A program made the translations under genes and the position numbers. Positions 1 to 5,626 of a stretch of DNA of 5,659 nt are shown piece by piece. Below the pieces are notes generated by a model that worked only from the letters and a program-made list of their open reading frames with translations, was not told where the DNA came from and did no database searches. The DNA comes from Saprospiraceae bacterium (GTDB taxonomy: Bacteria > Bacteroidota > Bacteroidia > Chitinophagales > Saprospiraceae): positions 1 through 5,659 of the forward strand of contig JALVCY010000043.1 in NCBI GenBank assembly GCA_027009605.1, read 5' to 3'. Numbering within the stretch: position 1 is the first letter of the stretch; each line of letters begins with the position of its first letter.

Positions 1-752
1 CAAGTAGTTCCGTCAAAATGAAAGATACTTCTATAAGCCCCTGCAATCCAAGCTTTGCCGTTGGGCAGTGAGTGAATTCCGCTGACATTACGTGCATAAT
101 GGAGATTAATTCCTTGCGTCCAAGTGGCTCCGGCATCGGTAGAGTGAAAGATGGCATTTCCCCTGGTGGCCAGTAGTTCCGTTTCGCTGACGGCTTCAAA
201 AACATAGAACGGGTGGACGGTTTCATCGGAGATGAGCGCCCAAGACTGCCCACCGTCCGTTGTTTTGAAAACATCCTTTTTGATGTTAGCAAACCCAATC
301 TGCTGGGTGGCGAATGCCAGTACCGGCGCATCTACCCCCGGAGTTACGGGCGATAAGGTCCAAGAAGCTCCGCCGTCATAGGTATAGTAGATTTCACCAT
401 TTTGGGTAGAAGCCGCCCCAAAAGAATCGGTACTAAAAGTCATGGATAAGATTTTTTGGCTAGGCTGCAATACGGTGGTCCAACTGACACCGTCATCACC
501 GGAGTGAAAAAGGGCATTTTCGGTGTAAATCACGGTGTGCCCGGAGGCGATGTGAATAACTTTGGCTTGCGTGCCCCCAAAATTCACCGTAGCCCAAGTA
601 TTTCCACCGTCTTTGGTTTCAAACAAGGCATTGTAGGCACCGAGATAAAACCTTTGTCCATTGGTAGCCTCCACATATTCAATGACTTCGTAGGTATAAT
701 AGGGGTTGGGCAAGTTGTCCCATTTTTGCCAAGATGCGCCCCCATCGGTGGT
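1..752 (-). repeat. Asp-box repeat array, 40-residue (120-bp) period
   Basis: Seven Asp-boxes lie in tandem in the translated minus strand: TTDGGASW, TKDGGNTW, SGDDGVSW, TYDGGASW, TTDGGQSW, STDAGATW and a truncated HFDGTT. Steps between their Trp codons are 135, 114, 120, 120, 120 and 120 bp. The repeat is at protein level, with DNA identity mainly around the box. The last copy is cut by the edge, so the array probably continues. Confidence 0.9.
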
Positions 753-944
753 TTTTAAGATGATTTTGTGGCCGACCGCCCACCCATAGTTGTCTTGACT
801 AATGTCGATATCCATTAACTGATTCAAGTCCACATCGGGATGTTGTTGGGTCCACTCTTGCGAGAAAATTGAAATAGGCCGTAAGACCACGAAGCAGACC
901 AATAAGAACAAGCACTTTGAAACAGGAGTCGAAGAAGTTTTCAT
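1..944 (-). CDS. Secreted Asp-box (BNR/YCF48-like) repeat protein, 5' part only
   Basis: Reading leftwards from the ATG at 944-942, the frame stays open for 314 codons and runs off the window edge, so the C-terminus is missing. Residues 1-28 look like a signal peptide: Lys2 and Lys10, a hydrophobic stretch at 11-21, and likely cleavage after IFS28 before Gln29. From residue 65 the protein repeats an Asp-box, [S/T]-x-D-G-G-x-[S/T]-W, with the Trp at 72, 117, 155, 195, 235 and 275 and a seventh (HFDGTT) at the edge. Spacing settles to exactly 40 residues. Such repeats form blades of beta-propellers (sialidase, sortilin/VPS10, YCF48-like families). Bacteroidota encode many long exported propeller proteins, often with a T9SS tail, but whether this one has such a tail cannot be seen. 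No catalytic residues were identified; an adhesive or scaffold role is inference. The start is supported by the signal peptide and a GGAG nine bases upstream. Other ORFs over this interval are out-of-frame shadows. Confidence 0.9.
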   Translation of the reverse strand, partial: MKTSSTPVSKCLFLLVCFVVLRPISIFSQEWTQQHPDVDLNQLMDIDISQDNYGWAVGHKIILKTTDGGASWQKWDNLPNPYYTYEVIEYVEATNGQRFYLGAYNALFETKDGGNTWATVNFGGTQAKVIHIASGHTVIYTENALFHSGDDGVSWTTVLQPSQKILSMTFSTDSFGAASTQNGEIYYTYDGGASWTLSPVTPGVDAPVLAFATQQIGFANIKKDVFKTTDGGQSWALISDETVHPFYVFEAVSETELLATRGNAIFHSTDAGATWTQGINLHYARNVSGIHSLPNGKAWIAGAYRSIFHFDGTT

Positions 945-953
945 CTTTTTTTT

Positions 954-957
954 CTCC
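954..957 (-). promoter_or_regulatory. Possible Shine-Dalgarno GGAG of the Asp-box gene
   Basis: The minus strand reads TTTTGGAGAAAAAAAAG before the ATG at 944, placing GGAG nine bases upstream inside an A-rich leader. Shine-Dalgarno sites are uncommon in Bacteroidota and the other genes here lack one, so this may be chance. It does fit the chosen start. Confidence 0.35.
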
Positions 958-1159
958 AAAATTCGTTGTTATTGGTGAGAAAAACATCCATGAAAACGTG
1001 GATTTTGTTAATGCTACAACTTCCCGGAAGAGTGAGAATTTGAGTTGGCTCCTAAATGTATCTTGATGTAAAACTACCAAGTCTTATTCTGTTTGGAGAT
1101 TTTGTTCAATCGTTGAGTTCACTCCGAAAAGTCCACTCTGCCAAAAACTAAAGTGATGA

Positions 1160-1247
1160 ACAAAATTTTATTTGGTTTACCATAAGTCTCCCTTCTTAGG
1201 GAGATTTAGAGGGTTAAAACAAAGGAGAAAACCAAATAAAATTTTGT
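1160..1247. repeat. Perfect 19-bp inverted repeat with 50-base loop
   Basis: The arm ACAAAATTTTATTTGGTTT at 1160-1178 is exactly complementary to 1229-1247. Pairing stops at 1159/1248 and 1179/1228. The loop 1179-1228 contains its own hairpin at 1184-1207. The stem is AT-rich, and no T-run follows that would make it a standard terminator in either direction. Confidence 0.85.
1184..1207. repeat. Inner hairpin TCTCCC-TTCTTA-GGGAGA
   Basis: Positions 1184-1192 pair with 1199-1207 around a six-base loop, including one G-T wobble at 1186/1205. It lies in the loop of the 19-bp inverted repeat. From memory only, similar strings (a C-rich hexamer, short loop, G-rich complement, then a TTTAGAGGG-type tail) recur between genes in Bacteroidota; this was not searched. 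Confidence 0.7.
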
Positions 1248-1410
1248 GGGCTCAAGAGCAAGCCACTGCAACCCACTTTTCGGAGCAAACTCATCGTTCA
1301 ACTGTTCAATAGGGTAAACGAAAGAAAGATTTTATAATATATTAGTCTATGTGTGTGCACCATTTCTCACTCAAATTTTGGCAGTCCAATACCAAGGATT
1401 TGTAGAGCTT

Positions 1411-1511
1411 CTTAGTGTAAACTTAGTGTTATCTAAAGTGGTCTTAGTGGTAAGGAAAAATGTAATGCCTAACCACTAAGGACGCGAAGTTGCCACTAAG
1501 AATTCACTAAG
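1411..1511. repeat. Mirrored CTTAGTG / CACTAAG palindromic array
   Basis: CTTAGTG occurs at 1411-1417, 1422-1428 and 1443-1449, with a degenerate CTAAAGTG at 1433-1440. Its complement CACTAAG occurs at 1474-1480, 1494-1500 and 1505-1511, with a degenerate unit near 1484-1490. Units step by 10-11 bp, one helical turn. The halves 1411-1455 and 1468-1511 form a long imperfect palindrome. Its core, 1443-1455 with 1468-1480, pairs at 12 of 13 positions around a 12-base loop. No reading frame is associated. It may be a dispersed intergenic repeat, a structured RNA end, or a multi-site protein-binding region. Confidence 0.7.
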
Positions 1512-1614
1512 GTGTTGATTGTCAATAAGTTAAATGCCGCTTTTTATTCTTGCTCCGTTACTAAAGAGCCAATCACTATGTCGGATTTTTGGGATGAACT
1601 TACTTTTGGAAGGT

Positions 1615-2301
1615 TCAGAAAGTATAACCCATTCCCACTTGTGGTGCCAAAAAGAGTTGTTTAGTCTTGTCGAAGGTGTTGAATTGTTCGATGGGATTGA
1701 TTTCTGCATTAAGGCGTAGATTCGGGATAAGATTGTAACTGATGCCTAGGTTACCGTGTAGAGCTATGCCGGCAGGGATTCTGCTTTCACCATAGGCATT
1801 TTTTTTGCGTTCACTATCAGCACGCCCCCAAGTGAAACCAATGGCCGTATAATAAGCAAATACATCAGAGACTTGGGTGTGGTAGGCCGCCGTCGTACCC
1901 AGTCCATAACCACCATTTGATTTTCCAGAAGCATAGCCTATGTGGGGGATGACAATGAGATGACTCCTAGTGCTAAAGAGGTGATTAAAATGTGCACTTA
2001 ATTCAATGCCGCTCCGGAAAAAGTTTTCCCGTTGTTCGAGATCTGCCCATCCTTTTAGTGCCATGCCAAAACTATTCGATATGCCATACTGTATCTGTAA
2101 TGAGCCGCCTATGGTGGTGTTCTTCTTATCATAAGGATAAGCTTCAGGGCGGGCTTCAGGGAAAAGCCCAATATTGTCTTGGATGTCAAAGTCTCCTTTT
2201 TGGAGTATTTGGGTGGGTAGGTTGAGACCCGTATTGTAAATTAGACTTTTCGAGCAACTCGAAAGAAATAGCAAGAATGTGGCAAATATTAAATATTTCA
2301 T
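1615..2301 (-). CDS. Small beta-barrel-like outer-membrane protein with lipobox
   Basis: The 228-residue product begins with Lys2, a hydrophobic stretch at 4-13 and the sequence LSSC16, a good signal peptidase II lipobox, so it is predicted to be acylated at Cys16. After a polar segment to about residue 60, the chain consists of short alternating polar/hydrophobic segments rich in Gly and Tyr/Phe, separated by turns (for example around 64-84, 97-125, 131-158, 176-206 and 216-228), and ends in GYTF. A terminal Phe and this alternation are typical of outer-membrane beta-barrels of about eight strands. No named family was recognised and no function is assigned. A lipobox on a barrel is unusual; the protein may instead be a non-acylated barrel whose signal peptide ends near Cys. 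The ATG has no Shine-Dalgarno, as is normal in Bacteroidota. A 168-bp hairpin-rich gap separates it from the upstream lysozyme gene, so it is probably transcribed separately or by read-through. Confidence 0.8.
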   Translation of the reverse strand: MKYLIFATFLLFLSSCSKSLIYNTGLNLPTQILQKGDFDIQDNIGLFPEARPEAYPYDKKNTTIGGSLQIQYGISNSFGMALKGWADLEQRENFFRSGIELSAHFNHLFSTRSHLIVIPHIGYASGKSNGGYGLGTTAAYHTQVSDVFAYYTAIGFTWGRADSERKKNAYGESRIPAGIALHGNLGISYNLIPNLRLNAEINPIEQFNTFDKTKQLFLAPQVGMGYTF

Positions 2302-2319
2302 CTTCGGTTATTTGTATTA

Positions 2320-2354
2320 TAACTTTCCAAAAGTTTTAAACTTTTGGAAAGTTA
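2320..2354. repeat. 35-bp near-perfect palindrome upstream of the barrel gene
   Basis: Arms 2320-2336 and 2338-2354 are exactly complementary (17 bp) around a single central base; each contains the motif AACTTTTGGAAAG or its complement. The palindrome ends 18 bases before the ATG at 2301, so in the mRNA it would form a strong hairpin near the translation start. It could equally be a dimeric operator or part of a repeat element. A TATAAT string lies at 2321-2316 on the minus strand, but no matching upstream box was found. Confidence 0.8.
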
Positions 2355-2384
2355 AGTTTAGAACTTTTGGAAAGCTAAGTTTAT
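2339..2384. repeat. 23-bp tandem repeat, two copies
   Basis: Positions 2339-2361 and 2362-2384 are adjacent direct copies differing at two of 23 bases; each begins AACTTTTGGAAAG. The first copy overlaps the right arm of the adjoining 35-bp palindrome, so the motif is present three times in a row, once inverted and twice direct. Confidence 0.85.
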
Positions 2385-2464
2385 TGTAACTGTTTAGGTG
2401 CTCCTATTTTAGGGCAAAAAATAGGCATTTTTTAACCAAAATAGTGGGTACCTAAACAGTTACA
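2385..2464. repeat. 80-base nested hairpin just after the lysozyme stop, possible terminator
   Basis: The outer stem pairs 2385-2399 with 2450-2464 perfectly (15 bp, arm containing GTAACTGTTTAGGT). Inside it, 2404-2410 pairs with 2438-2444, and 2416-2422 pairs with 2427-2433 around the loop AGGC, giving one long imperfect hairpin. An alternative pairing of 2403-2410 with 2418-2425 would compete with the inner stems. It begins two bases beyond the tandem stops TGA-TAA of the lysozyme gene. Placement suggests transcript termination or 3'-end protection, but neither side has the T-run expected of an intrinsic terminator, so a palindromic repeat element is as likely. Confidence 0.6.
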
Positions 2465-2469
2465 GTTTA

Positions 2470-4974
2470 TCATCGTTTAACAATTCGATAAATGGCCGTT
2501 TGTTGCCGGCTGTCCACCAATTTTATGAAATAAACGCCTTCCGGCAAATCGCTAATATCCAATTCTCTCTTCGGATTAGATATGTGTTTGATGCTCTGTC
2601 CAAGGCTGTTGATGAATTCGATGTGGCTGATTTTTATAGCCGGGTCGATGTCTAGTTGCAAGTTAGATGTGGCCGGATTCGGGAAGATTTTAATTTTATT
2701 TTGGAGCGTCGTCTCTTGGACGGCTACGGCACTCTTGATGAAAATTTGCAGACAAGAAGTATTATTATTTTCGTCCGTTTCCGAAATCACGTTGGTCGCA
2801 TCGGCAACAACCAAGATGTAGTATTTTCCTAGATTGGTGCCGTGCGGAATGGTTAATACAATACTCTCTTCATCAGATGGATCGTTGCTATTGATGGTGG
2901 AATACTGCTGATCATTTAATAGCATATCCGTATTATCCAAGGTACAATCGGTGGACAAATAATAATACAGATAAACAGTAGGCACTGTGCTGGCCGGGCC
3001 GCTGTAATTTTGGGTTACTTCGACGGTGATGGTTTCTCCTTCGTTGATAGACGTGGAAGAAGTGATGACCGGATCCGTCAAATAAATGTCTTCTTCGAGG
3101 CTATCCACGACTGTAATTTCGGCGCAAGCCGTGTTGTTATTTTCATCGCTTTCGCTAATGACATCGGTCGCATCCCCCACAAATAAAATGTAGTAAGTCC
3201 CTGATACTGTGTTGTTTGGGATGGTTAAGTCTTGGCTTTCTTCGTCGGATAAGTCGCTGCTGCTGAGCGTAGAAAAATCTTGGCCATCCAGCAAAATATC
3301 TGTCGTATCTAAGTTGCAATCCGTTGACAAATAATAGTACAGATAGATGTTGGGCAAGGCGTTGGCATCACCGGAATAGTTTTGAGAGACTTCCACGGAG
3401 ACGGTTGCACCGGGCGTAACAATGGAGGATGAAGTGATATTTTCAGCACTCAAATAGATGTCTTGAGTGGCTCCGTTGGTCACGGTAATATTTGCGCAAG
3501 CGGTGTTGTTGGATTCATCACTTTCGTCAATAACATTCGTGGCATCTCCGACAAAAAGAATGTAATAATCTCCGGCTGCCGTGCCGTTAGGAATTGTTAA
3601 TACTTGGCTCTCTTCGTCGGAAGCGTCGTTGCTATTGATAGTCGAATATTCTTGGTCGTACAACAACACGTCATTGGCATCCAAAGTGCAATCGGTGGAC
3701 AAGTAATAATACAAATAGATATTTGGAAGAGTGGCCGAGCTGCCGGAATAGTTTTGTATGACTTCGGCGGTGACGGTTTCGCCGGCATTTACGAAAGTGG
3801 AAGAAGTAATAACGGCATCACTCAAGGCGATATCTTCGGCGTCCGCATGGGTCACACAAATATTAAAATTATCATCCGAAGGCGGTTGGCTACCGTAGTC
3901 ATAAACCCTAATCCAATACGTTTGGCCAATGGTCAAATTGGGCGCATCCAAGGTCTCACTTTGACCAAAGCCACCGCCATTATCGGAGCAAGCTATTTCC
4001 GCAAGGTTGCTACAATCACTTCCTCCATAAAGAGCCACGACAGCATCCAAGTCTCCGGTGGGGTCAACCAAAATAGTGTGATGCGTATTTGTTGCCACAA
4101 ATTTAAAAAAGACATCTTCCAAAAGCGGCGTGCCGGAGTATTGGTCACAAGCGGCTTTCGGCAAACCGCTTGGTGTTGCGTCTTCCACACTGCCTGCCGT
4201 GGTCGTGCAGGTGGAATGGCTTTCGATAGAGATTGCATCGGCACAGTCATCGTTAGGCGCATGGGCACCAATCAGCGTATTAAAATCTTCTGCTGTACCA
4301 TTGAATACATTCAAATCCACTGCTCCGCTGATACCGGGCACATTGCCTTCCCAAGAATATTGTTTGAAAACCCAAGTGTTCCAGTTGCCAAGATTAGTAG
4401 GAGGAGTAGATGGGCTGGTATTGGGTTTGGGAATCCACAAGCCATAGGTATTTAGGGAGCTTTGGAGAAAATTGGCGTAGGAGCTGGAGATATAAATCAT
4501 GGGCTTGACTCCGGTTTGAGATTCGACTTTGTTCATCCATGTTTGGACCCAAGCGGTGAGTTGAGACGAGGTGAATTGCGTGGAAAGTGCAGGTTTCCCG
4601 GCAATATCTTCCAAATCTAAAACCGGAGGCAAGAACCCATCTCCGATGTATGGACCGGCATTGTTCAAAAAGTTATTTGCATCTTGCAGAGCCGTATTGT
4701 TGTCCGGGCGGGCAAAGTGGTAGGCGCCCATGATGACTCCGGCGGCGGTGCCATTGGTCATATTGGTCACAAATTTGGGGTCGGTGTAGGTCATGCCTTC
4801 TGAAGCTTTGACGTAGGCATACACTTTCCCGGAGCTTTTGACGAGTGACCAATTGATATTGCCTTGGTGATGAGACACATCCACGCCTAATAGGGTTTGA
4901 GCGATGGCGCTTGCGCTAAAAAAGAGAAAGCTTAGAATAAGAACCGGTTGTATGAGTTTGTTTATTGCAAACAT
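2470..4974 (-). CDS. T9SS-exported GH25 lysozyme with CARDB repeats
   Basis: This 834-residue multidomain protein is predicted to cleave the N-acetylmuramic acid to N-acetylglucosamine bond of peptidoglycan outside the cell. Residues 1-25 are a signal peptide (cleavage AIA25/Gln26). Residues 28-236 form a glycoside hydrolase 25 (Chalaropsis-type) domain with GVDVSHHQG at 30-38, YVKASEG at 54-60, GAYHFARP at 83-90, PVLDLED at 117-123 and DLNVF at 220-224. The expected acidic residues Asp32, Asp120, Glu122 and Asp220 are all present, so activity is likely. Residues 241-376 resemble a PPC-like beta domain with several Cys. Residues 381-752 are three CARDB domains of exactly 124 residues. Residues 755-834 are a T9SS type A sorting domain (IFPNPA at 763-768, LPEGVYFIKL, basic end), implying export across the outer membrane and cleavage or anchoring at the surface. 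The gene starts ten bases after the lipoprotein stop, suggesting an operon, and ends in tandem TGA-TAA. Prey lysis, competition or wall turnover are possible roles; the sequence does not choose. Confidence 0.95.
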   Translation of the reverse strand: MFAINKLIQPVLILSFLFFSASAIAQTLLGVDVSHHQGNINWSLVKSSGKVYAYVKASEGMTYTDPKFVTNMTNGTAAGVIMGAYHFARPDNNTALQDANNFLNNAGPYIGDGFLPPVLDLEDIAGKPALSTQFTSSQLTAWVQTWMNKVESQTGVKPMIYISSSYANFLQSSLNTYGLWIPKPNTSPSTPPTNLGNWNTWVFKQYSWEGNVPGISGAVDLNVFNGTAEDFNTLIGAHAPNDDCADAISIESHSTCTTTAGSVEDATPSGLPKAACDQYSGTPLLEDVFFKFVATNTHHTILVDPTGDLDAVVALYGGSDCSNLAEIACSDNGGGFGQSETLDAPNLTIGQTYWIRVYDYGSQPPSDDNFNICVTHADAEDIALSDAVITSSTFVNAGETVTAEVIQNYSGSSATLPNIYLYYYLSTDCTLDANDVLLYDQEYSTINSNDASDEESQVLTIPNGTAAGDYYILFVGDATNVIDESDESNNTACANITVTNGATQDIYLSAENITSSSIVTPGATVSVEVSQNYSGDANALPNIYLYYYLSTDCNLDTTDILLDGQDFSTLSSSDLSDEESQDLTIPNNTVSGTYYILFVGDATDVISESDENNNTACAEITVVDSLEEDIYLTDPVITSSTSINEGETITVEVTQNYSGPASTVPTVYLYYYLSTDCTLDNTDMLLNDQQYSTINSNDPSDEESIVLTIPHGTNLGKYYILVVADATNVISETDENNNTSCLQIFIKSAVAVQETTLQNKIKIFPNPATSNLQLDIDPAIKISHIEFINSLGQSIKHISNPKRELDISDLPEGVYFIKLVDSRQQTAIYRIVKR
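2719..3834 (-). repeat. Three tandem 372-bp CARDB-coding repeats
   Basis: Units are 3834-3463, 3462-3091 and 3090-2719, each exactly 124 codons with no indels. A hand alignment of the first two gives about 65% amino-acid identity. Shared blocks include YLYYYLSTDC, SDEES and YYIL. Each unit has Cys at repeat positions 49 and 113 (C429/C493, C553/C617, C677/C741), which may pair. CARDB is a beta-sandwich adhesion or spacer domain; here it probably holds the lysozyme domain away from the surface. Confidence 0.9.
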
Positions 4975-4984
4975 GATTGATGGA

Positions 4985-5626
4985 TTATTTGGTGAATTGG
5001 AGAGTGGAAAGAAATTGGTTAAAAGCTTTCATGGCCGCTTGTTCCTGATTTTGTGGAAACGTGAATTGAATCTCCAGCGCCCGTTTTTGGTCTTTGTCGG
5101 CGAGATTGACAATGACTTGTTTTTTGGGCTCTTGGAGTGTGTGTCCTTTGCCGTCCATTTTGATGATTCTGTTGGCGATTAAGGCCTGCGTCCCGGCGAT
5201 GGTTTGTTCTTTTTTGTTTTTGGAATAGTCTCCTTTGGTCGCCTTGAACTGCTGTTGCTTGTAGTTGTGGATGGCTAGTCCGTCTTTGCCTAATCTATTG
5301 ATTATTAGCAAGTTGTATCCATTTTTGTCATCTTTGAAATAGAGTTGACTGGATGTTTTTTTGCCTTTTAGGTCGGTGGAATTGACGACTTTCCCTTCTT
5401 TAGACCAAGAATCCGGAGTTTGGAAGGAGACGCCTAAATCTTTGATATTTACGGTCTGCCATTGAGCCGATGGTTCGGGAGTAGGTTGGGTTTGTGGGGT
5501 AGGGTGGTCTTTGGTTTTGATGGTTTGGACGGGCACTTCTGTGGTGTCCGGCGACTTGGCTTCTTTGGTTTGTTGGCAATTGGTCATCAAAATGACAAGC
5601 GCTAGTAATGGTATCCAAAATTTCAT
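4985..5626 (-). CDS. Lipoprotein with Pro-rich linker and PsbP/DUF1795-like domain
   Basis: The 213-residue product has a hydrophobic leader (residues 3-14) ending at Cys17 in the context LMTNC. This is a divergent lipobox, with Met and Asn where small residues are usual, but acceptable for Bacteroidota. Residues 18-56 are a polar linker rich in Thr, Pro, Gln and Glu. The folded part, about 57-211, starts VNIKDLGVSFQTPDSWS; a 'beta-strand, F-x-x-P-x-x-W' opening, a central strand-rich section and a C-terminal helix (AAMKAFNQFLSTL) recall the PsbP/Mog1/DUF1795 (DcrB-like) fold. That assignment is tentative. The protein is very rich in Lys and Gln. The start is the first ATG and gives the lipoprotein signal; only 33 bases precede it, in which the same frame is open. 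It lies ten bases before the GH25 gene, so co-expression is likely. A role as partner, chaperone or protective factor for the lysozyme is speculation. Confidence 0.85.
   Translation of the reverse strand: MKFWIPLLALVILMTNCQQTKEAKSPDTTEVPVQTIKTKDHPTPQTQPTPEPSAQWQTVNIKDLGVSFQTPDSWSKEGKVVNSTDLKGKKTSSQLYFKDDKNGYNLLIINRLGKDGLAIHNYKQQQFKATKGDYSKNKKEQTIAGTQALIANRIIKMDGKGHTLQEPKKQVIVNLADKDQKRALEIQFTFPQNQEQAAMKAFNQFLSTLQFTK

Larger units (their letters stand above)
1104..1302. repeat. MITE-like nested inverted repeat
   Basis: Outer arms 1111-1132 and 1275-1296 are inverted copies matching at 19 of 22 positions, sharing the core CTCCGAAAAGT. The similarity extends a little further outward with a one-base gap. 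Between outer and inner arms there are 27 bases on each side that do not pair. The inner arms (1160-1178 / 1229-1247) are a perfect 19-bp inverted repeat. The octamer TGTTCAAT occurs at 1103-1110 and 1303-1310; it could be a target-site duplication, although the left copy abuts the arm directly and the right copy sits six bases away. No transposase is present. The layout suggests a non-autonomous mobile element or a dispersed palindromic repeat, but this is inferred from one copy. Confidence 0.5.
945..1614. other. 670-bp intergenic region rich in inverted repeats, no credible gene
   Basis: This gap separates the stop of the lipoprotein/barrel gene from the start of the Asp-box gene, both on the minus strand. 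Short ORFs overlapping it either shadow the flanking genes or have no signal of coding. It holds a MITE-like nested inverted repeat (about 1104-1302), an AT-rich stretch near 1330-1343, and a mirrored CTTAGTG array (1411-1511). No tRNA-like fold and no convincing terminator next to the stop at 1615 were seen. No strong Bacteroidota promoter (TTTG / TAnnTTTG) was found upstream of 944. Confidence 0.75.

Noticed and set aside
456..1080. ORFs at 456-758 (plus) and 799-1080 (minus)
   Set aside because: Both overlap the long signal-peptide and Asp-box frame in other frames. The repeated Asp-box motifs appear only in the frame starting at 944.
1053..1080. Possible minus-strand promoter for the Asp-box gene (TTG at 1080-1078, TACATTTA at 1060-1053)
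   Set aside because: The -7 match has a mismatch in TAnnTTTG and the spacing to TTG is shorter than the Bacteroidota consensus; too weak to list.
1411..1511. CRISPR array
   Set aside because: The repeated units are only seven bases, mirrored rather than direct, with 3-4-base gaps, and no cas gene is nearby.
1555..1580. Weak hairpin (GCTC/GAGC) downstream of the barrel gene as its terminator
   Set aside because: The stem is only four to six pairs with a bulge, and no T-run follows on the minus strand.
1534..1719. 61-codon plus-strand ORF
   Set aside because: It overlaps the 3' end of the barrel gene antisense and shows no leader, ribosome site or recognisable motif.
3604..4455. 283-codon plus-strand ORF and neighbouring plus-strand ORFs inside the lysozyme gene
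   Set aside because: The minus-strand frame encodes recognisable GH25, PPC-like and CARDB domains here. The plus-strand ORFs are antisense shadows with no recognisable domain.
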